This document shows, piece after piece, positions 43,337-55,750 of a stretch of DNA of 64,000 nt. The first letter of the stretch is position 1. Each line of letters starts with the position of its first letter. The stretch covers positions 22,833,812 to 22,897,811 of the forward strand of contig CM051007.1 in assembly GCA_027704905.1 (NCBI GenBank). Direction: 5' to 3'. Source of the stretch: Muraenolepis orangiensis (lineage: Eukaryota > Chordata > Actinopteri > Gadiformes > Muraenolepididae). The position numbers and the translations under genes are program-made. A model generated the notes under the pieces. It worked only from the letters and a program-made list of their open reading frames with translations, did not search any database and was not told the DNA's origin.

Positions 43337-46300
43337 ATGGCTGTCAATGTACCAGGAGTGTTGGTTATGGCCTTTTACTACCTGGTGGTCCTCGGAACTG
43401 GAATCTGGGCTTCCTTCAAATCCAAGAGAGAGACCAAAAAGAGTTCAGCGGACCCGATAGAGATGATCTTGCTGGGCAACCGACAGATCAGCCTGGTGGT
43501 GGGCATGTTCACCATGACTGGTTGGTTCTTCTTGCTTATCCTTGCTGGGATGTTGTTTCGAGAGTTTCAGAGCAGAATGCAGGGACAGACTGCATCTAGA
43601 AACGGCCCTATAAGGGAGTCAGTCTGGTACTAGTTTGTTTTATATCAGTTCAATTATTAATCAATTAAATTCCAATTGCCAAAAGGGCCAAACTACCAGT
43701 TATACTACTGGTTATTCTGTAATTGTTGTCTGAACATTAACATTTTCTGGCCAAAGAGCATTCCACAATAGAGTTGTCGTACAAGATATATACTCAATAT
43801 TAAATTTTGTAATTGTTCGAGGACCCGAGACACTCAACAATTACTGGCGTGAGCCCCTTAGACGCAAACCTGTGTGTGTGTCCTGTCCTGTCTTGTGTGG
43901 TAAATATGTTGTGTGTATGTGTGTGCGTGTGTGTGAGTTATTTTTGTGTGCTTATATGTGCATTTATCCTGTAGCCACGTGGATTGGTGGCGGATTCTTC
44001 ATTATGTTGGCTGAGGCAGCCTACACCCCCATGAACGGGCTCCAGGAGGTGATCATGCTCATGACCGCATACGCCACTGCCTTCATTACGTGTAAGAGCC
44101 TTAATTAATGATAGATAAGAGCCTTAAAATGTTTTATCTATAAGAGCCTTAAAACATTATCTGTAAGAGCCTTAATTCATCATGCATAAAAGCTGTAAGA
44201 ACCTTAATTTATTATATACAAGAACCTTAGTTTGCAATCTGTAAGAGCCTCAAATCATTATCTGCAAGAACCTTAATTCATGAACTATATGAGCAATAAT
44301 TTGTAATCTGTAAAATCCTTAAGTCGTTATCTGTAAGAGCCTCAATTCATGAACTGTAAGAGACTTCATGCATGATCTGTAAAAGCCTTTATGCATGATC
44401 TGTAAAAGCCTAATTCATGATGTGTAACAGCCTTATTTCATGATGTGTAAGAGTCTTATTTCATGATGTGTAAGAGCCTTAATCATGTAAGTAATGTTTT
44501 TTTAGACTAAACACCATTCCATTTGAAGGTAAATCTCAATACAAATGTACCGCTCAAATTGTTTAAAAGCTTTAAAAGTTTCCTCTATATTCAGTTATTA
44601 TTAGCCTCCACAAATATTTGACCTTGTCTTTTTTTTCTTCTCCAGGTGGCTTAGTGTTCACCAAGCCCATGAGGGACAGGAGATTTGTGACCATGCTAGA
44701 TCCCTTCTACATCAAGTATGGAAAGGGAGTAGCATGCCTCCTCACAATATTATCCCTCATGGCTGACCTTATCTGGATACCAGCAACACTTATTTCATTA
44801 GGTAAGTTGAATGAACCAGACTTTTGTCATTGGTAGCTTCCTAAACGCTTCTACAGTTATTTACGCACATTATTATTTCATCAGAAATATTGGTGTGTCT
44901 TGCCCCCATCAATACATACTTAACCCTGGTGCCTTCACAAACTAGTGTCAAGTTCACCCGGGATTGGGGAAGATTTGATTAACAATGGTCAGAAGCATAC
45001 ATAGGAGTGGCCGGACAATGCTGTAATGGTCCAAACATTAAACAATTCTAGACCTTGCATACGTCAGGTATTAAAAGGGATTCAGTTATTTTATATTCCT
45101 ATGTAATTATATCAGTTGTTTCAATTTTCCTTCAATATAAATCTATTGAAGAGTTTATAAACTGAAATCAGCACATTTACAAAATAAAGTCAGAATTAGG
45201 TCAAACTCATTTCCTGGGTGGCTGTTGAAAACGTAATCACTGTAGGACTAAACTTAATAAAATAACCCTAAAGGGGAAAGTTTCACTGGTACTGCTAAAT
45301 ATGCCTGTTGTGAAAAAATTGCGGTATGTAACTTACTACTGCTACTTCGTACTGCTACTTCGTACTGCTTTATATGCATTGTATGAGAAGAACACTGTCT
45401 GCAACATCCACCTCTGTGGTATATCAGGTGGGAAAGAATGAGATACAGTCCGGTAAATGATTGACCTTTTAGTTAGCTCTTTGTCCTCAGCACAATGAAC
45501 ATTACATGGCTTTTCAATATGGCACACTTCCTCTTTCTCCCCAACACCTCCCTTGGCTAAAGGACTACCGTGCTTACAATTCACCCTACAACTCTTCACC
45601 CCTTCCCTCTGATAATGATAGGCAAGAAGTATCACATCAGTAAACAAAACAAAACAGGTCATAAAAGCCAGGGGTTCTCCAACTTGTTGGGGCCAGGGAC
45701 CACTTACAGGAAAATCTATTTTCCAAGGTCCTTTCAAAATTGTAACAAAGATTAAACACATGCTTACTGTAATGTTTGTGGTTTATGTTTGGTTGTCTTT
45801 CTGTTCTGTCCAGGAGGGGGTGTTCTTGGTGGTTAATTTGTTGATGTTGCAAAATAAATAAGCTTAGAATAAGAAACAAGACAACGCTACGCTAAACGAT
45901 AGTCAAGAGAGCTATGTTAATGTGACATGCTTTGGGATATTTCAATCCTAATAAATCCTCCAAGAAAATTCCATAATACTTGGTATCTGACTGGCTTTAC
46001 ACTGGCAATGAGAATACATTTTCTTCCCCCAACCATGGCCGCTGCATTACCACCGTTCCCTGCTTTTGACATAAATGAGGATTACAATTCAGCTACCCAA
46101 TGGAAAAAGTGGATACAGCATTTCGAAAATGTCCTCACTACGCTAAACATCAAGGATGATAAAAGAAAGTGTGCAATGCTTCTACATTATGCAGGGCAGG
46201 ACATATTTGACACACTCACAGACACTGGAGAGGCAAAAGACTACAAACTTGCAAAAAACAAGTGAGTGAGTGAGTACTTTCCCCCAAAATCAACATAGTC

Positions 46301-49300
46301 TACGAGACCTACACATTCAGACAACTCGACATTTAGCAGGGGAAACGATTGACTCGTATCACACAAGGCTGCGGCAGCTAGCAGCAACCTGTGACTTTCC
46401 TGACGTCGAAAGAGAGATAAAAACCATGAAATTCAAACATGCAAATAAACTGCGGCGTCAAGCACTACAGAAACCAGAGATGACGTTGACTGAGTTCCTC
46501 TTTCTAGGCAAAACCATGGCAATTGCGGAGATTCAGTCGTTGGGAATGGAACAACCACAACAAATGTTAACTCAAGGACATTCAAGAGAAAATGGTCTGG
46601 CTGCAGACAATGGGAGGGGAACACTGACAAAGAAATGGTACAGCTAGGGGGATGGCTAATAAGCTGAGCTAAGCAGCAGCAGAAAGGTTTGTTGTGAGTG
46701 AAGTGAGTGATTCATGATGGACATGTGTCACAATCATATCAGATTGAAGACACAAGATTCAAGATTTATATTTGTCCAAGTGCAATGGAATGCTTACTCT
46801 CCATTCCCTCCTGCAGTATGAATTTCTAAAACACAATACTATAAAAAGTAGAACTGATACACGCATTAAATCTTTTTTATTTTTATAAAATGTTCAAGTC
46901 ATTTTCCATTGAAATTCTATTGACTGTTGCTACCATTTTTTTTCTGATTTGTCCATAGCATAGCATTTGCTTCCTCTTGCTGCTTTCACTTGAACCGGAA
47001 CAATAGCAAGGGCACATTCTTTACCGGCCCCTGTTACATGATCAGCTGATACTTGTGCACTGTTGATTGAAGTTTGCTTCGGTTCTGTTCGACTCCATTT
47101 TTGCAGGGTTTCTTGCTTTGAGTTCAGAACCTCCACATGTAGCAGTGTTGGATGTTTGACAGATACATTTTTGCGTTGCAGTCTTTGCTCATGTGCCCCT
47201 TCTTTAGGCAACCAAAACAGTAACCATTTATTTTCAGATATTGAATATTTTTGTCAAGCGGCTCTGACTTGAGTTTTAAACAGTCCACTACTGCATGCTT
47301 GCCTTCCTGATATTATGGATGTTCCCAACTGCTCTCTGTAGTGGAGTTTTAGGTACAGCGGCCACTTCTGCAAATTCCAAAGTTGAAGTTGTATGTTTGT
47401 TTGGTCCACATTTCCCAGTTGACTTTCTTCATCAAAATGGGCATTCAGAGCATCTCCATATGTGTCCACCTCATTTGTATTTAGAAGTACTTTGATTTTG
47501 GCGTCTGCTGCCGCAATCTGTGCATCCAGTTCCACTTTTTCCATTGTTTCCTCCAACTGCAGTGCATGCATGTCCTTTAAAGCAGCATAATTGGTCTCCA
47601 GAGCTGATTTCTCAGCTCTGGCTAACTGAGCAGCAGAAGAAGCCCTCGAAGCAGTTGTCCTCCTTGACACATTATAAATACTGTCCAGTGGTCCGATTCT
47701 AGTAGTTGAGGTTAGTCATTCTGGGCTCATACCAGTCCACATAGTCATTTTCATTTCCTCTTGTGAGAGCAGTTCTTGAACAGAATTATGCACCCTACTA
47801 AATTCATTCACTGCTTGTTTAAAAATATCCATCCATTTATCAACATCCTCAATATTTCCACCTTCAATAAGCAAAGCCTTAATTTCGTTGAGTTTCCTAC
47901 ACTCCAAGTTTCCCTCTGCGTGTTGCAATGAGAGATCTCAACAGATCCTCTGCCTCTTTGGCAGTTTTAGGTTCAGACTTTTCCACTGATTAGTTGCCTT
48001 TATCTTTATTGATTTCCGTTATTGATTTATCTGTTTTCACTCTATAACACTTCCCTCGGCGCTCTGCAGTGTGCGTTTTATTTCCTTCACAGACGTCCTT
48101 GTGCATAACATGCACAACATCCAAAAAACATCCATAACATTTTAACATTTGTTACATTGAATGTTGCTTGAATCAACAAAGGTTATTTGTCCACTATATC
48201 ACAAGCACGTCCATTCAATAAGTCCTGGCTCTACTCACGAGTTCCACGCGCTCTGCTCTGCATCTCCCGTCTCCAAACGAGCAGCCGGCGTCCGTCTTTC
48301 ATTTCTCAGACTTGCGTAGTTTTCTGAATTGTAACGGCTTATCCTGGGTTTTCATTCTCAAGCCACTTGAGGTTAGGTGAGGAGGTCCGACACACATTTC
48401 CAGAAAGCACGCACGGAGAGAGTTTAACTAAAAGGTGTTTAATAAACCAGAAACTCCGGTTGACTTTCAAGAAATAAAACAAACTAATCGCCACACTGCT
48501 CCAAGTGATGAGTAAAGTAATTCCTATATTAATGCGAAAAATAATGCGTAAAGTAATGCGGTCAGAAAAAGCTTCTCCACCATCTAACCCGCAAACAATA
48601 ATTTCCATTGTCTCTTTAAGACTCCTACGCCTTACCCACAACAGGTGGAGCATGACGTCACCCACATTCAGTATGAGATTTGAATTTGTTATTGTGGCTG
48701 TTGTGTCCATGCTACAACCCTGCTTATATGTATTCTCTTGTGTATTCCCAGGCGCTGTCATGAGTGTGATTCTGGATGTATCCTACACTGTGAGCATCTG
48801 GATCTCCGCTGCCATAGCCATCATCTACACCCTGCTGGGAGGTCTTTACTCTGTGGCCTACACCGACGTCATTCAGCTCATCCTCATGTTCTTCAGTGCA
48901 GTAGGTCATAATGAGCCAACACTCTTTACCACTGCCCTCTATTTGCTGCTTGTGGGACTTTCCTATGTTGCCACAAATTCGGCAGAATGGCAGACTTTTG
49001 CTGGCTCAAAACCCAGGAAGTGAAGTCGGTGAATGATCACTGGAGGCTACTTTGTGTGTTATATTATGTGTCTCTACAGTGATTGTGTGGTATATTGTGT
49101 ATCTCCACAGTGGCTGTGTGTTCCCTTTGTGTTGATGAGCCCTGCAGTGTCTGGCGTGTCCAACACAACACTCCACCTAAACACCACCGGCTACCCCCCC
49201 TGGCTCGCTCCCTGGGACACACAGTCCATTCTGATCAAGGTCGACTCTTTTCTAATTGTGGTAAGCTGCAGGAACAAGCTCCTCCCACTACAAGCGTCAG

Positions 49301-52300
49301 TATAGATTACATATTACAAAAGTCAGATATGATTTTAGTGTAATTTAATTCCAATTTCATCAAGAGTTTGTGTGGATTTTAAAACACATTGATTGTGTGA
49401 AAAATATCAGATTAAAATTGAATTGGTTTCTTAAACAATTAAAAATAATATTTCTACAGTTAATATTTAAGCAATTGGTTTGCTTAAACGGTGTGCCCCA
49501 ATCACGCATTTGGTAGAAATTGTATTTGTATGACCAAATGCCAAGATCTCTTAATAGTTTGCAATTGAATGGGGTCATTTGATCTGGTTCACTTTAGTTT
49601 AGATTGTGATGTCAATGACTTTAGGAAAAACTCCCAGCCCAATGGAAATCATATCTCATGGGGTACTAATAACAATTATGATAAATGGACTCAAAGTCGA
49701 GTGTAGGCAGTAGAAGAATAGAAGGGTCTTGAGGCGTGATTGGAAAATTGCAAGGGACTATAAGTCTCTGATGTATTGAGAGAGAAAGTTCCAGAGTCTG
49801 GGAGCTGCCCTAGAGAATGCTGTGCCCCCAAAACTGGGACTTGGGGCTGAAGAGAAGGCCAGCTGAGGTGGATTTGAGGGCCTGAGAATTGGTATGGGGA
49901 GAGGAGGTTGGAGATATGGAAGAGCAAGTTGGTGAAGGGCTTTCTAGGTGAGTACCAGTGTCTTAGTAATTGATCCAGTGGGAAGCAGGAAGCCAATGGA
50001 GGTCTTTTAGGACTTGGCTGATTTGGTGCATGTATTTGGTGTGAGTTAGGAGTCAGACAGATGCGTTCTGAACCAGTCTATTTATTAGCTGGCACTGATG
50101 CCGTAGAGAAGATATGAGGCTTAAGGGTGAAGGTGAGTTCAGGGATCATGCCAAGATTGTATGCCTGGGAAGAAGGGAAGACAGTTGTGCCATCAATGGT
50201 GAGTGTGGTGTTGTTGTTGATTCTGCTGTGGGAGTACTTGGAGCTGATGAGGAGTCTTTGTCATTGTTGAGTTTGAGGACATTTTGTTGCATCCAGGTAT
50301 TTATTGCAGACAGGCAGGAGTCAATGTGAGAGAGGGGTGAGTTGTGGGGGGATTTGGTGATGAGGTGTGTTGTCTGTGTAGCAATGGAAGTCCAGATTGA
50401 AATGGCAGAGAATCTGTCCGAGGGGGAGAATGTAGGTGATGAAGAGGAGTGGGCAGAGTACAGAGTCTTGGGAAACACCTTGTGTTACTCTGGATGAGAC
50501 AGAGGCTGGGGCAGGGGCTGGTTGCAGGGGGAGAGCATTAGACAGCAGATCTGAGAGTTGGAGGAGAACAGTAGACTTATAGACAATAGTGTTTCAAAAT
50601 TAGTTCGGTTTTTCTCAGAAGGGTGGGAATGAAAGTTTAGAATGTGGGTGGCGGGTGTGTTTGGGGCAGCGATGGAGATAACAGCGACGACGGAGGATGC
50701 CAACGGACCTAGCTGAGATAATAGCATATGGGATAACTGGTCATTTTTATTGAGACGGAGGAAGACAAACAAGTGACAGCAACATGTAGCATGCGTAGAT
50801 ACTTTTCAGAGGCACAAACGTAACAACAGCATTGAGCCGTTGTGGAGGCAAAACTCAGCCCCAGTGTTAATTTTTTACTTCTGAAAAGCTACTCCCATTA
50901 AAAATAATAAAGCTTGTGTAGTAACCTAGAAATCAATGCATTTGCTAAGCTGGACATCTATGTATTTTTGCCACCACAGCCAAAGTACAAAGTGATGTAT
51001 TTTGTATGAAGCGTATTACAGTACTTAACCACCCACAAAATGACATACACATAACAATAGCATCCCATCACTTATTATTATCCTATTGTGATTGTGATCT
51101 GCATATCCTATATGTCTTAAGCCTCAAGGGTTTTCTTTTATGTTTTCCAGGCTTTCGGGAGTATAGCCTATCAACCTGTTCATCAGAGAATCTTGTCTGC
51201 AACTTCCTCCACCATGGCTAAAATTAGCTGTTTTGCCGCTGCTGTAGCTTTCTTCATCTTTGCTATTCCACCTGCTTTAATTGGAGGAGTTGCTATCACT
51301 GCAGGTAACTGCATGGTTTACACATGTTTGGAACCTACATGCACATGTCATTTCAAACTATCAGAACTTGTTTAGGGGGGTCAGAACCCCCACACAATTT
51401 CCAACTACAGGAACCGCCCCTGTTTCCTCTTTCAGAAACCTTTACGGGACCCAAATAAGTCCTACTCCGGGTTATGTACTTTTGACCGGCCCTGAAGAAC
51501 AGCTGGGCGGAGCTCGACACTAATTGGTGTAATTCAAGCAGAAAAAAATAAGCAACATTTTGTTAAGCATTACATTAAATATGCCAATGAACGTATGGCA
51601 CCATTCTGGTAGTTCCTACACTGCAAAACAAAGCCTGAAAAGGCTGTTAAGGGGGACATTCCTGTGTCACGTTGGAAATGGCCCGAGTTCTGCGCCTGTA
51701 GACGATAAGACAAGATGTCCATGCATGTTTCTCCATAACAAAAGTGTGTCCAAATGTGCATCTGGATCAATATATATGGGGCAGGATAGTGTAGCGACTA
51801 TGAGGGCGTTTGACTCCCAACTGAGAGATACTGGGTTTCAGCCCTAATATCTGTTGTCTACCTGCAGGCATCCATGAGTATGAAGCCTGACCCCCCCCCC
51901 CCCCTTAAAATTCCTGAATGACATCTCCTCTACTTGTATCTGTACTTTAGATACAAGCATCAAGTAGATATAAATGCAATTGTTTAAACCTGGCCCCAGT
52001 GGAATTCAAGCCCATAACCCTTGGGAGTGTCAATGGTCTTCCAATTGGGAGCACTGCAGGCTGACTGCCTGTATGTTTTCCGCAGACTGGAACAAGACGT
52101 CCTATGGGTTTCCTTCTCCATTGGAGCGTGGTGACGAAAAAATTATCTTTCCCATCGCCCTGAATTACCTCACGCCACCCTACATCGCCATCATTGGCAT
52201 TGGTGCTGTTGCGGCCGCTGTGATGTCATCAACTGACTCTGCCTTGCTGTCTGCTGCAACCACCTTCTCCACCAACATCTACAAGAACATCCTGAGGCCC

Positions 52301-53940
52301 CAGGTAAGGTCCACTTCACTTCTCTTTGCACACTTTTTAGGTAAGGGTTTTGTGTGGTTAAGATCAGGGATGTCAGCTGTGTCCAATGTCAAACAGAAAA
52401 CAATTATAAAAGATATCTAGAAACGACAAAGGTAAAGAATTGCGTGGTAGACATTTTTAATTTTGTAATTCTTTCAGTCGTATATATCACAGTTACGGTG
52501 GTTAGCAGGGGGCGTGGCCAAGCCGCGTGTGCTGGCGGCGCACACACACACCTGTCAGCAATTGCCGTGGCGTATTGCTAATCACCTCACCTGGGGTATA
52601 TATACCCTGGCTTCCCGTTACCCCGGTGTTAGGTCGTACTGTATGCTTGCTGCTTTGTACGTTGGTACATTCTGGACGTAATCGCCATGCCAATGTCCCG
52701 GAGATCCAGATTCATTGCCTATCCCGCGTTACTCTCCTGTCCCGGACTACTCTCCGGTCTATACATACTCCCCAGTAATTATAATTACCTGTCCAGTACC
52801 TGTCGCTACTCCGACCTCCCAGTATCTAGACTTCTCGCTCGTCCCTGACCATCCGTCTGTCTAGTACCTGTCGCTACTCGACCTCCCGGTATCCAGACCC
52901 CTCCCCCGTCCCGGACTACTCGCCGGTCTACTACCTGCCGGCACTCCGCGGATCGACCTCCCGGTATCCAGACCCCCGGCCTGTCCCTGATTACTCTCAG
53001 TTGTCTCTGTGTGCTTTAAATAAAGCTTTACGTATAGCTCCACTGTGTCTTGGTCTGCGTTCTGGGTCCCACCAAACTATCCCATTCGTGACAGTATAAG
53101 CCATCTGATATATATATTTAAAATATGGCATATGTATAGGTTATGTTGGAGAGGAGTCATTGCAAACTGATATTTTTGAGTACAATAATATTTTTTACTG
53201 TGGAGATTCATATCATAAGGGAAAAGTTCAGGGTTGAGATTCCAGTTGAACTTTAATATAACATCCAATTTAGTTGGAATTTAATATATCTTTGTTTTTC
53301 CACATACCGGTAGTTGAATTTTACCGGAGAAGATCAGAATTTGTTGGCACCTGAACAGAATCTTTGAGATAATAGTGACTAATGTTCCCTCTCCTTCTAG
53401 GCGTCCCAGAGAGAGCTGCAGTGGGTGATCTGGGCTGTTGTGGTATTGTTTGGCATCATGGGAACTTCACTCACCACCTTGAAAACGGGGACTTTGGCAT
53501 TGTTGTACATAGGAGTAGCGTTGACCTACATCTTCATGCTCCCTCAACTGGTCTGTGTGCTTTTCTTCGACGTGGCAAATGGTTACGGATCTATAATGGG
53601 CTTTTTGGTGAGTTTGGTGTTGAGATTTTTGTGTGGATGGCCCACCTTGGGGATTCCAACTGTTCTCCATCTACCAGGAGGCTCCTACGAGGATGGGGTT
53701 TTCACCCAGCACTTCCCGGTCAATACTCTGTGCATGCTGTGCTCCTTTGCCTTTATACTGCTGTTCTCTTTTCTGACTGCTCTACTTTTCGACAAAGGCA
53801 TAATCCCTGAGGCCTGGGACCTGCTCAATTTCCTAAAGTTGCCCAGAAAACTACCACCTATGGTGGCTTCCAAAGAAGACAAAAACCAGAGGCTGAAGGA
53901 AGAAAACCCCTCAGTGCCGATGATGAACACCTCATGTTAA
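43337..53940 (+). CDS. SLC5A7-like high-affinity choline transporter, copy C (complete)
   Basis: Eight coding exons: 43337-43520, 43975-44091, 44646-44801, 48752-48900, 49111-49260, 51151-51304, 52086-52303 and 53401-53940. All have AG/GT borders and compatible phases, summing to 1668 nt (555 residues plus stop). Human CHT1 has 580. Landmarks: MAVNVPGVLVMAFYYLVVLG at the start, FTMTATWIGGGFF at exon 2/3, TPMNGLQEV, KPMRDRRFVTMLDPFYIKYG and LLGGLYSVAYTDVIQL. Further on are TTLHLNTTGY with two NXT sites, AYQPVHQRIL and VAAAVMSSTDSALLSAATTF (residues 344-363, the conserved SLC5 core). YIFMLPQLVCVLFF and EDGVFTQHFPVNTL follow. The tail is short and lacks the DKTILV-like endocytic motif of mammalian CHT1. 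CHT1 is a sodium-coupled choline carrier of cholinergic nerve endings; the substrate of this paralogue is inferred. Confidence 0.92.
44092..44480 (+). repeat. Splice-donor-like minisatellite in intron 3 of copy C
   Basis: Homologous to 27721-28065, with about 15 degenerate units of CTGTAAGAGCCTTAATTCATGA beginning at the authentic donor GTAAGAGCC. Unit order and number differ between the copies, so the array has kept evolving since the duplication. Confidence 0.85.
44810..46030. other. Intron 4 of copy C, transposon fragments
   Basis: Mostly AT-rich unique-looking sequence. A CCAGGGGTTCTCCAACTTGT segment (45668-45687) resembles the left end of hAT-type MITEs. Three copies of a GTACTGCTACTTC-type unit lie near 45335-45370. 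No host gene is seen. Confidence 0.35.
46035..46645 (+). pseudogene. Gypsy gag fragment
   Basis: The + strand reads ALPPFPAFDINEDYNSATQW, KKWIQHFENVLTTLN, CAMLLHYAGQDIFDTLTDTG and, after a stop and frame change, ETIDSYHTRLRQLAATCDFP. This is the capsid-like gag of a fish gypsy lineage. It ends shortly after FLFLGKTMAIAE. No zinc knuckle or pol follows. Confidence 0.8.
46745..46865 (-). mobile_element. LINE 3' tail
   Basis: ACAAGATTCAAGATTTATAT then AATGGAATGCTTACTCTCCA is the reversed 3'UTR end of the Rex/jockey-like LINE family in this window. No coding part is left. Confidence 0.65.
46930..48010 (-). pseudogene. BEL/Pao retrotransposon gag-protease remnant
   Basis: Minus strand pieces in order: LNEIKALLIEGGNIEDVDKW, an Ala/Glu-rich coiled coil (RASSAAQLARAEKSALETNY), then a zinc-knuckle area reading GYCFGCLKKGHMSKDC in one frame. 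KHPTLLHVEV and AIVPVQVKAARGSK follow, the start of the protease domain. This architecture is characteristic of vertebrate BEL/Pao elements. Frames are broken; RT and integrase are absent. Confidence 0.8.
48329..48715 (-). repeat. Putative LTR of the BEL/Pao element
   Basis: Bounded by TGTAACGGCTTATCC on the left (about 48332) and GTGGCTGTTGTGT on the right. It lies directly upstream, in the sense direction, of the BEL/Pao gag remnant. A single copy only, so the boundaries are approximate. It ends about 40 bp before exon 5 of copy C. Confidence 0.45.
49690..50870 (-). mobile_element. L2-like LINE 3' part in intron 6 of copy C
   Basis: Same element, orientation and intron as 11505-12690 in copy A. 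The minus strand has SHIDSCLSAINTWMQQNVLK, LNNDKDSSSAPS and a MLLPFILPSA-like upstream part. It is inactive. Confidence 0.85.
51778..51904 (+). mobile_element. tRNA-like SINE in intron 7 of copy C
   Basis: Orthologue of 13433-13566: GATAGTGTAGCGACTATGAG, GGGTTTCAGCCCT, then a C-run at 51889-51904. Confidence 0.55.
52485..53093 (-). mobile_element. Solo LTR in intron 8 of copy C
   Basis: The 609-bp insertion starts TATCACAGTTACGGTGG and ends CCATTCGTGACA. It is flanked by GTATA on both sides (52480-52484 and 53094-53098). It matches the reverse complement of the solo LTR at 58944-59484. AATAAAGC near 53020 and a GGGCGTGGCCAAGC segment are shared landmarks. With no internal sequence, it is a solo LTR left by LTR-LTR recombination. 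Confidence 0.92.
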
Positions 53941-54130
53941 TAGGAATTATTGCTGCATGACACCAGTTTTGTGTGGCTTTGTTTCTCTACCTATATCTCT
54001 ATCTATACAGAGTTGTGCTATGTCTTTATGTAGATAACTACAACTAGATAATTGTTTAGATATCTAGATAACGATGTCTATAGATATTACATGCATGGAT
54101 AAACTTGTGTTCCAACAGTGAGTAGTGGGC
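53941..54130 (+). other. 3' untranslated region and flank of copy C
   Basis: This sequence after the stop matches the sequence after copy A's stop (17455-17720), including CACCAGTTT, GAGTTGTGCTATGTCT and GTGTTCCAACAGTGAGTA. No AATAAA signal near the stop stands out in C; copy A has AATAAA at 17621-17626. Confidence 0.6.
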
Positions 54131-54685
54131 CATAAGGATGTTACTGTCCCAGATTGTTCCATTGCCTCGTGTTCCCCGAAATAGGACGAGAATAGGACGA
54201 GCAGCTGGTGCTCTTAGGATTTAGCAGTGGTGACCCAGCCTTCAAGGTATTCAGAGAAGACCCTGGATCTCTCAGATGAAACAAAAAAAAATCGAATTAA
54301 TACAGTAAATAAAATTGAATACAATTTAAATTCAATGAATAAATGAGAATCATATCTGTGTTGTTGATCTGTAATATTACCGTGTTGATTTGTTTTTCTT
54401 TCTTGGTGCACTACGCAATTGAGTGGTTTTGTGTTAGAAAAAAAAACAATCAGATATTTTCTGGGTTGCTGGGAAGAATATCCTTCAACTAATTTACTCT
54501 CTGCCCTTGATAGAAGGCCCTGGTCCTTAAATTGATTGAGAACCTACGTTTGGATTGACAATTTGATCACCCAATCATATATTGATTTGTAGCCAATGGG
54601 CATATTCTTTCAGATTTCCCCATGGTTCCAGGGTATGCTAGAATACCCGTTAGTTCACTGGTTTGAGGCAGAGGATCTAGCTTAG
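54131..54685. other. Intergenic, nothing recognised
   Basis: AT-rich unique-looking sequence. No ORF, repeat partner or structure stands out. Confidence 0.5.
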
Positions 54686-54689
54686 TGCT

Positions 54690-55015
54690 ACATAGCAATT
54701 CATTTGAAGTTGTATTGGTTTATTACAATTACATTGTGTATCGATCTAAGTATAGTAGAGAGTCAGGGTATAGAAGTCGGGCAAATCAGCGGTACATACC
54801 TCTAGCCAGTCCGACGGGGGTGACCCGTGTCGGACTCATTCAGGGCAAAGTCCCGGGCAATCTGGAGCTCTGGAGCTCGCGCAAATCAGCAGTACATCGC
54901 TCTAGCTCAGTCCGACGAGGTGGCCCTGTGTCGGACTCGACTCAGCAACGTCCCGGTGCCTCTCTGGAGCCCTGGAGGTCCCGCAACAATAAACCTGATT
55001 GGTTTATTGTGTTAT
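54690..55015. repeat. Two-unit tandem repeat with conserved hairpin
   Basis: Two units of about 100 bp (from GCAAATCAGCGGTACAT at 54781 and GCAAATCAGCAGTACAT at 54881) each contain an 8-bp stem AGTCCGAC/GTCGGACT (54808-54836 and 54909-54937). The loops differ while the stems are preserved. The pair is bordered by TATTGGTTTATTA and TGATTGGTTTATTG. The element type is unknown. Confidence 0.7.
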
Positions 55016-55019
55016 GGGT

Positions 55020-55745
55020 GAACTTTATCATTGGTGAGTGAGACTCATTTTTCGTTGCTTGTTTTGCCGCAGTGTTGCGTCTCGTGAGCTGGTTGCATTT
55101 TGTTTCCACACACTTGTTGAATAATTAGTTAATGGCTGTCTTGAGTTTTTTAAGCATTGTTGTGCATTTAAATTGAGAGTTTTGACTTGATCTTTCTTTG
55201 CATTGGGAATTGTTACGAAGGTGTAATACAAATTTACAATATACATTAACATGTACTTTCTCAGTTCTTTAAGTCGAGCTCCGATCTAATCAAAGGCTCC
55301 GTTCAAGAGAAAATTATTCCTAATAAATCTAAGGGAACTTGAAAAAATAGAAGAACGTATGTTCCAACCGTGTTAACCCTCATTTGATGTAATCCAGGTG
55401 TTTTATATTAGGTGGCTCCCCATCTACTTCTCGTCTGTGTCCCCACCCAACAAAGGTTTCAGTTCAATGAAGATTCCACTTTGTGCATTAGGCTACACTT
55501 AAAATTAGGCTACACTTAAAAGCTTAAAAGCTAAGCAAAACCTTTTCTTCAGAACTGGATCATGCTGGTTACTTATGAGGCAGGTTGGAGCTAGCCTAGC
55601 TCTCTCGGACACAACTTAAACATTTTTAACACTGTTGGTAATGGCAAAATAATCAATCTTAATGTTATACAGTTTTGCTTCGAAACTATGAGCCAGGTTG
55701 GTCTTATTGGATCTTTATCAGGTTTCTTGTTCAAAATGTTCACTT
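55020..55745. other. Intergenic, nothing recognised
   Basis: AT-rich. A short duplicated TAGGCTACACTTAAAA segment lies near 55490-55520. No gene is seen. Confidence 0.45.
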
Positions 55746-55750
55746 ATATA

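Noticed and set aside
45342..45761. 139-codon minus-strand ORF as a host gene
   Set aside because: No recognised domain; it overlaps a hAT-like MITE end and lies in an intron of copy C.
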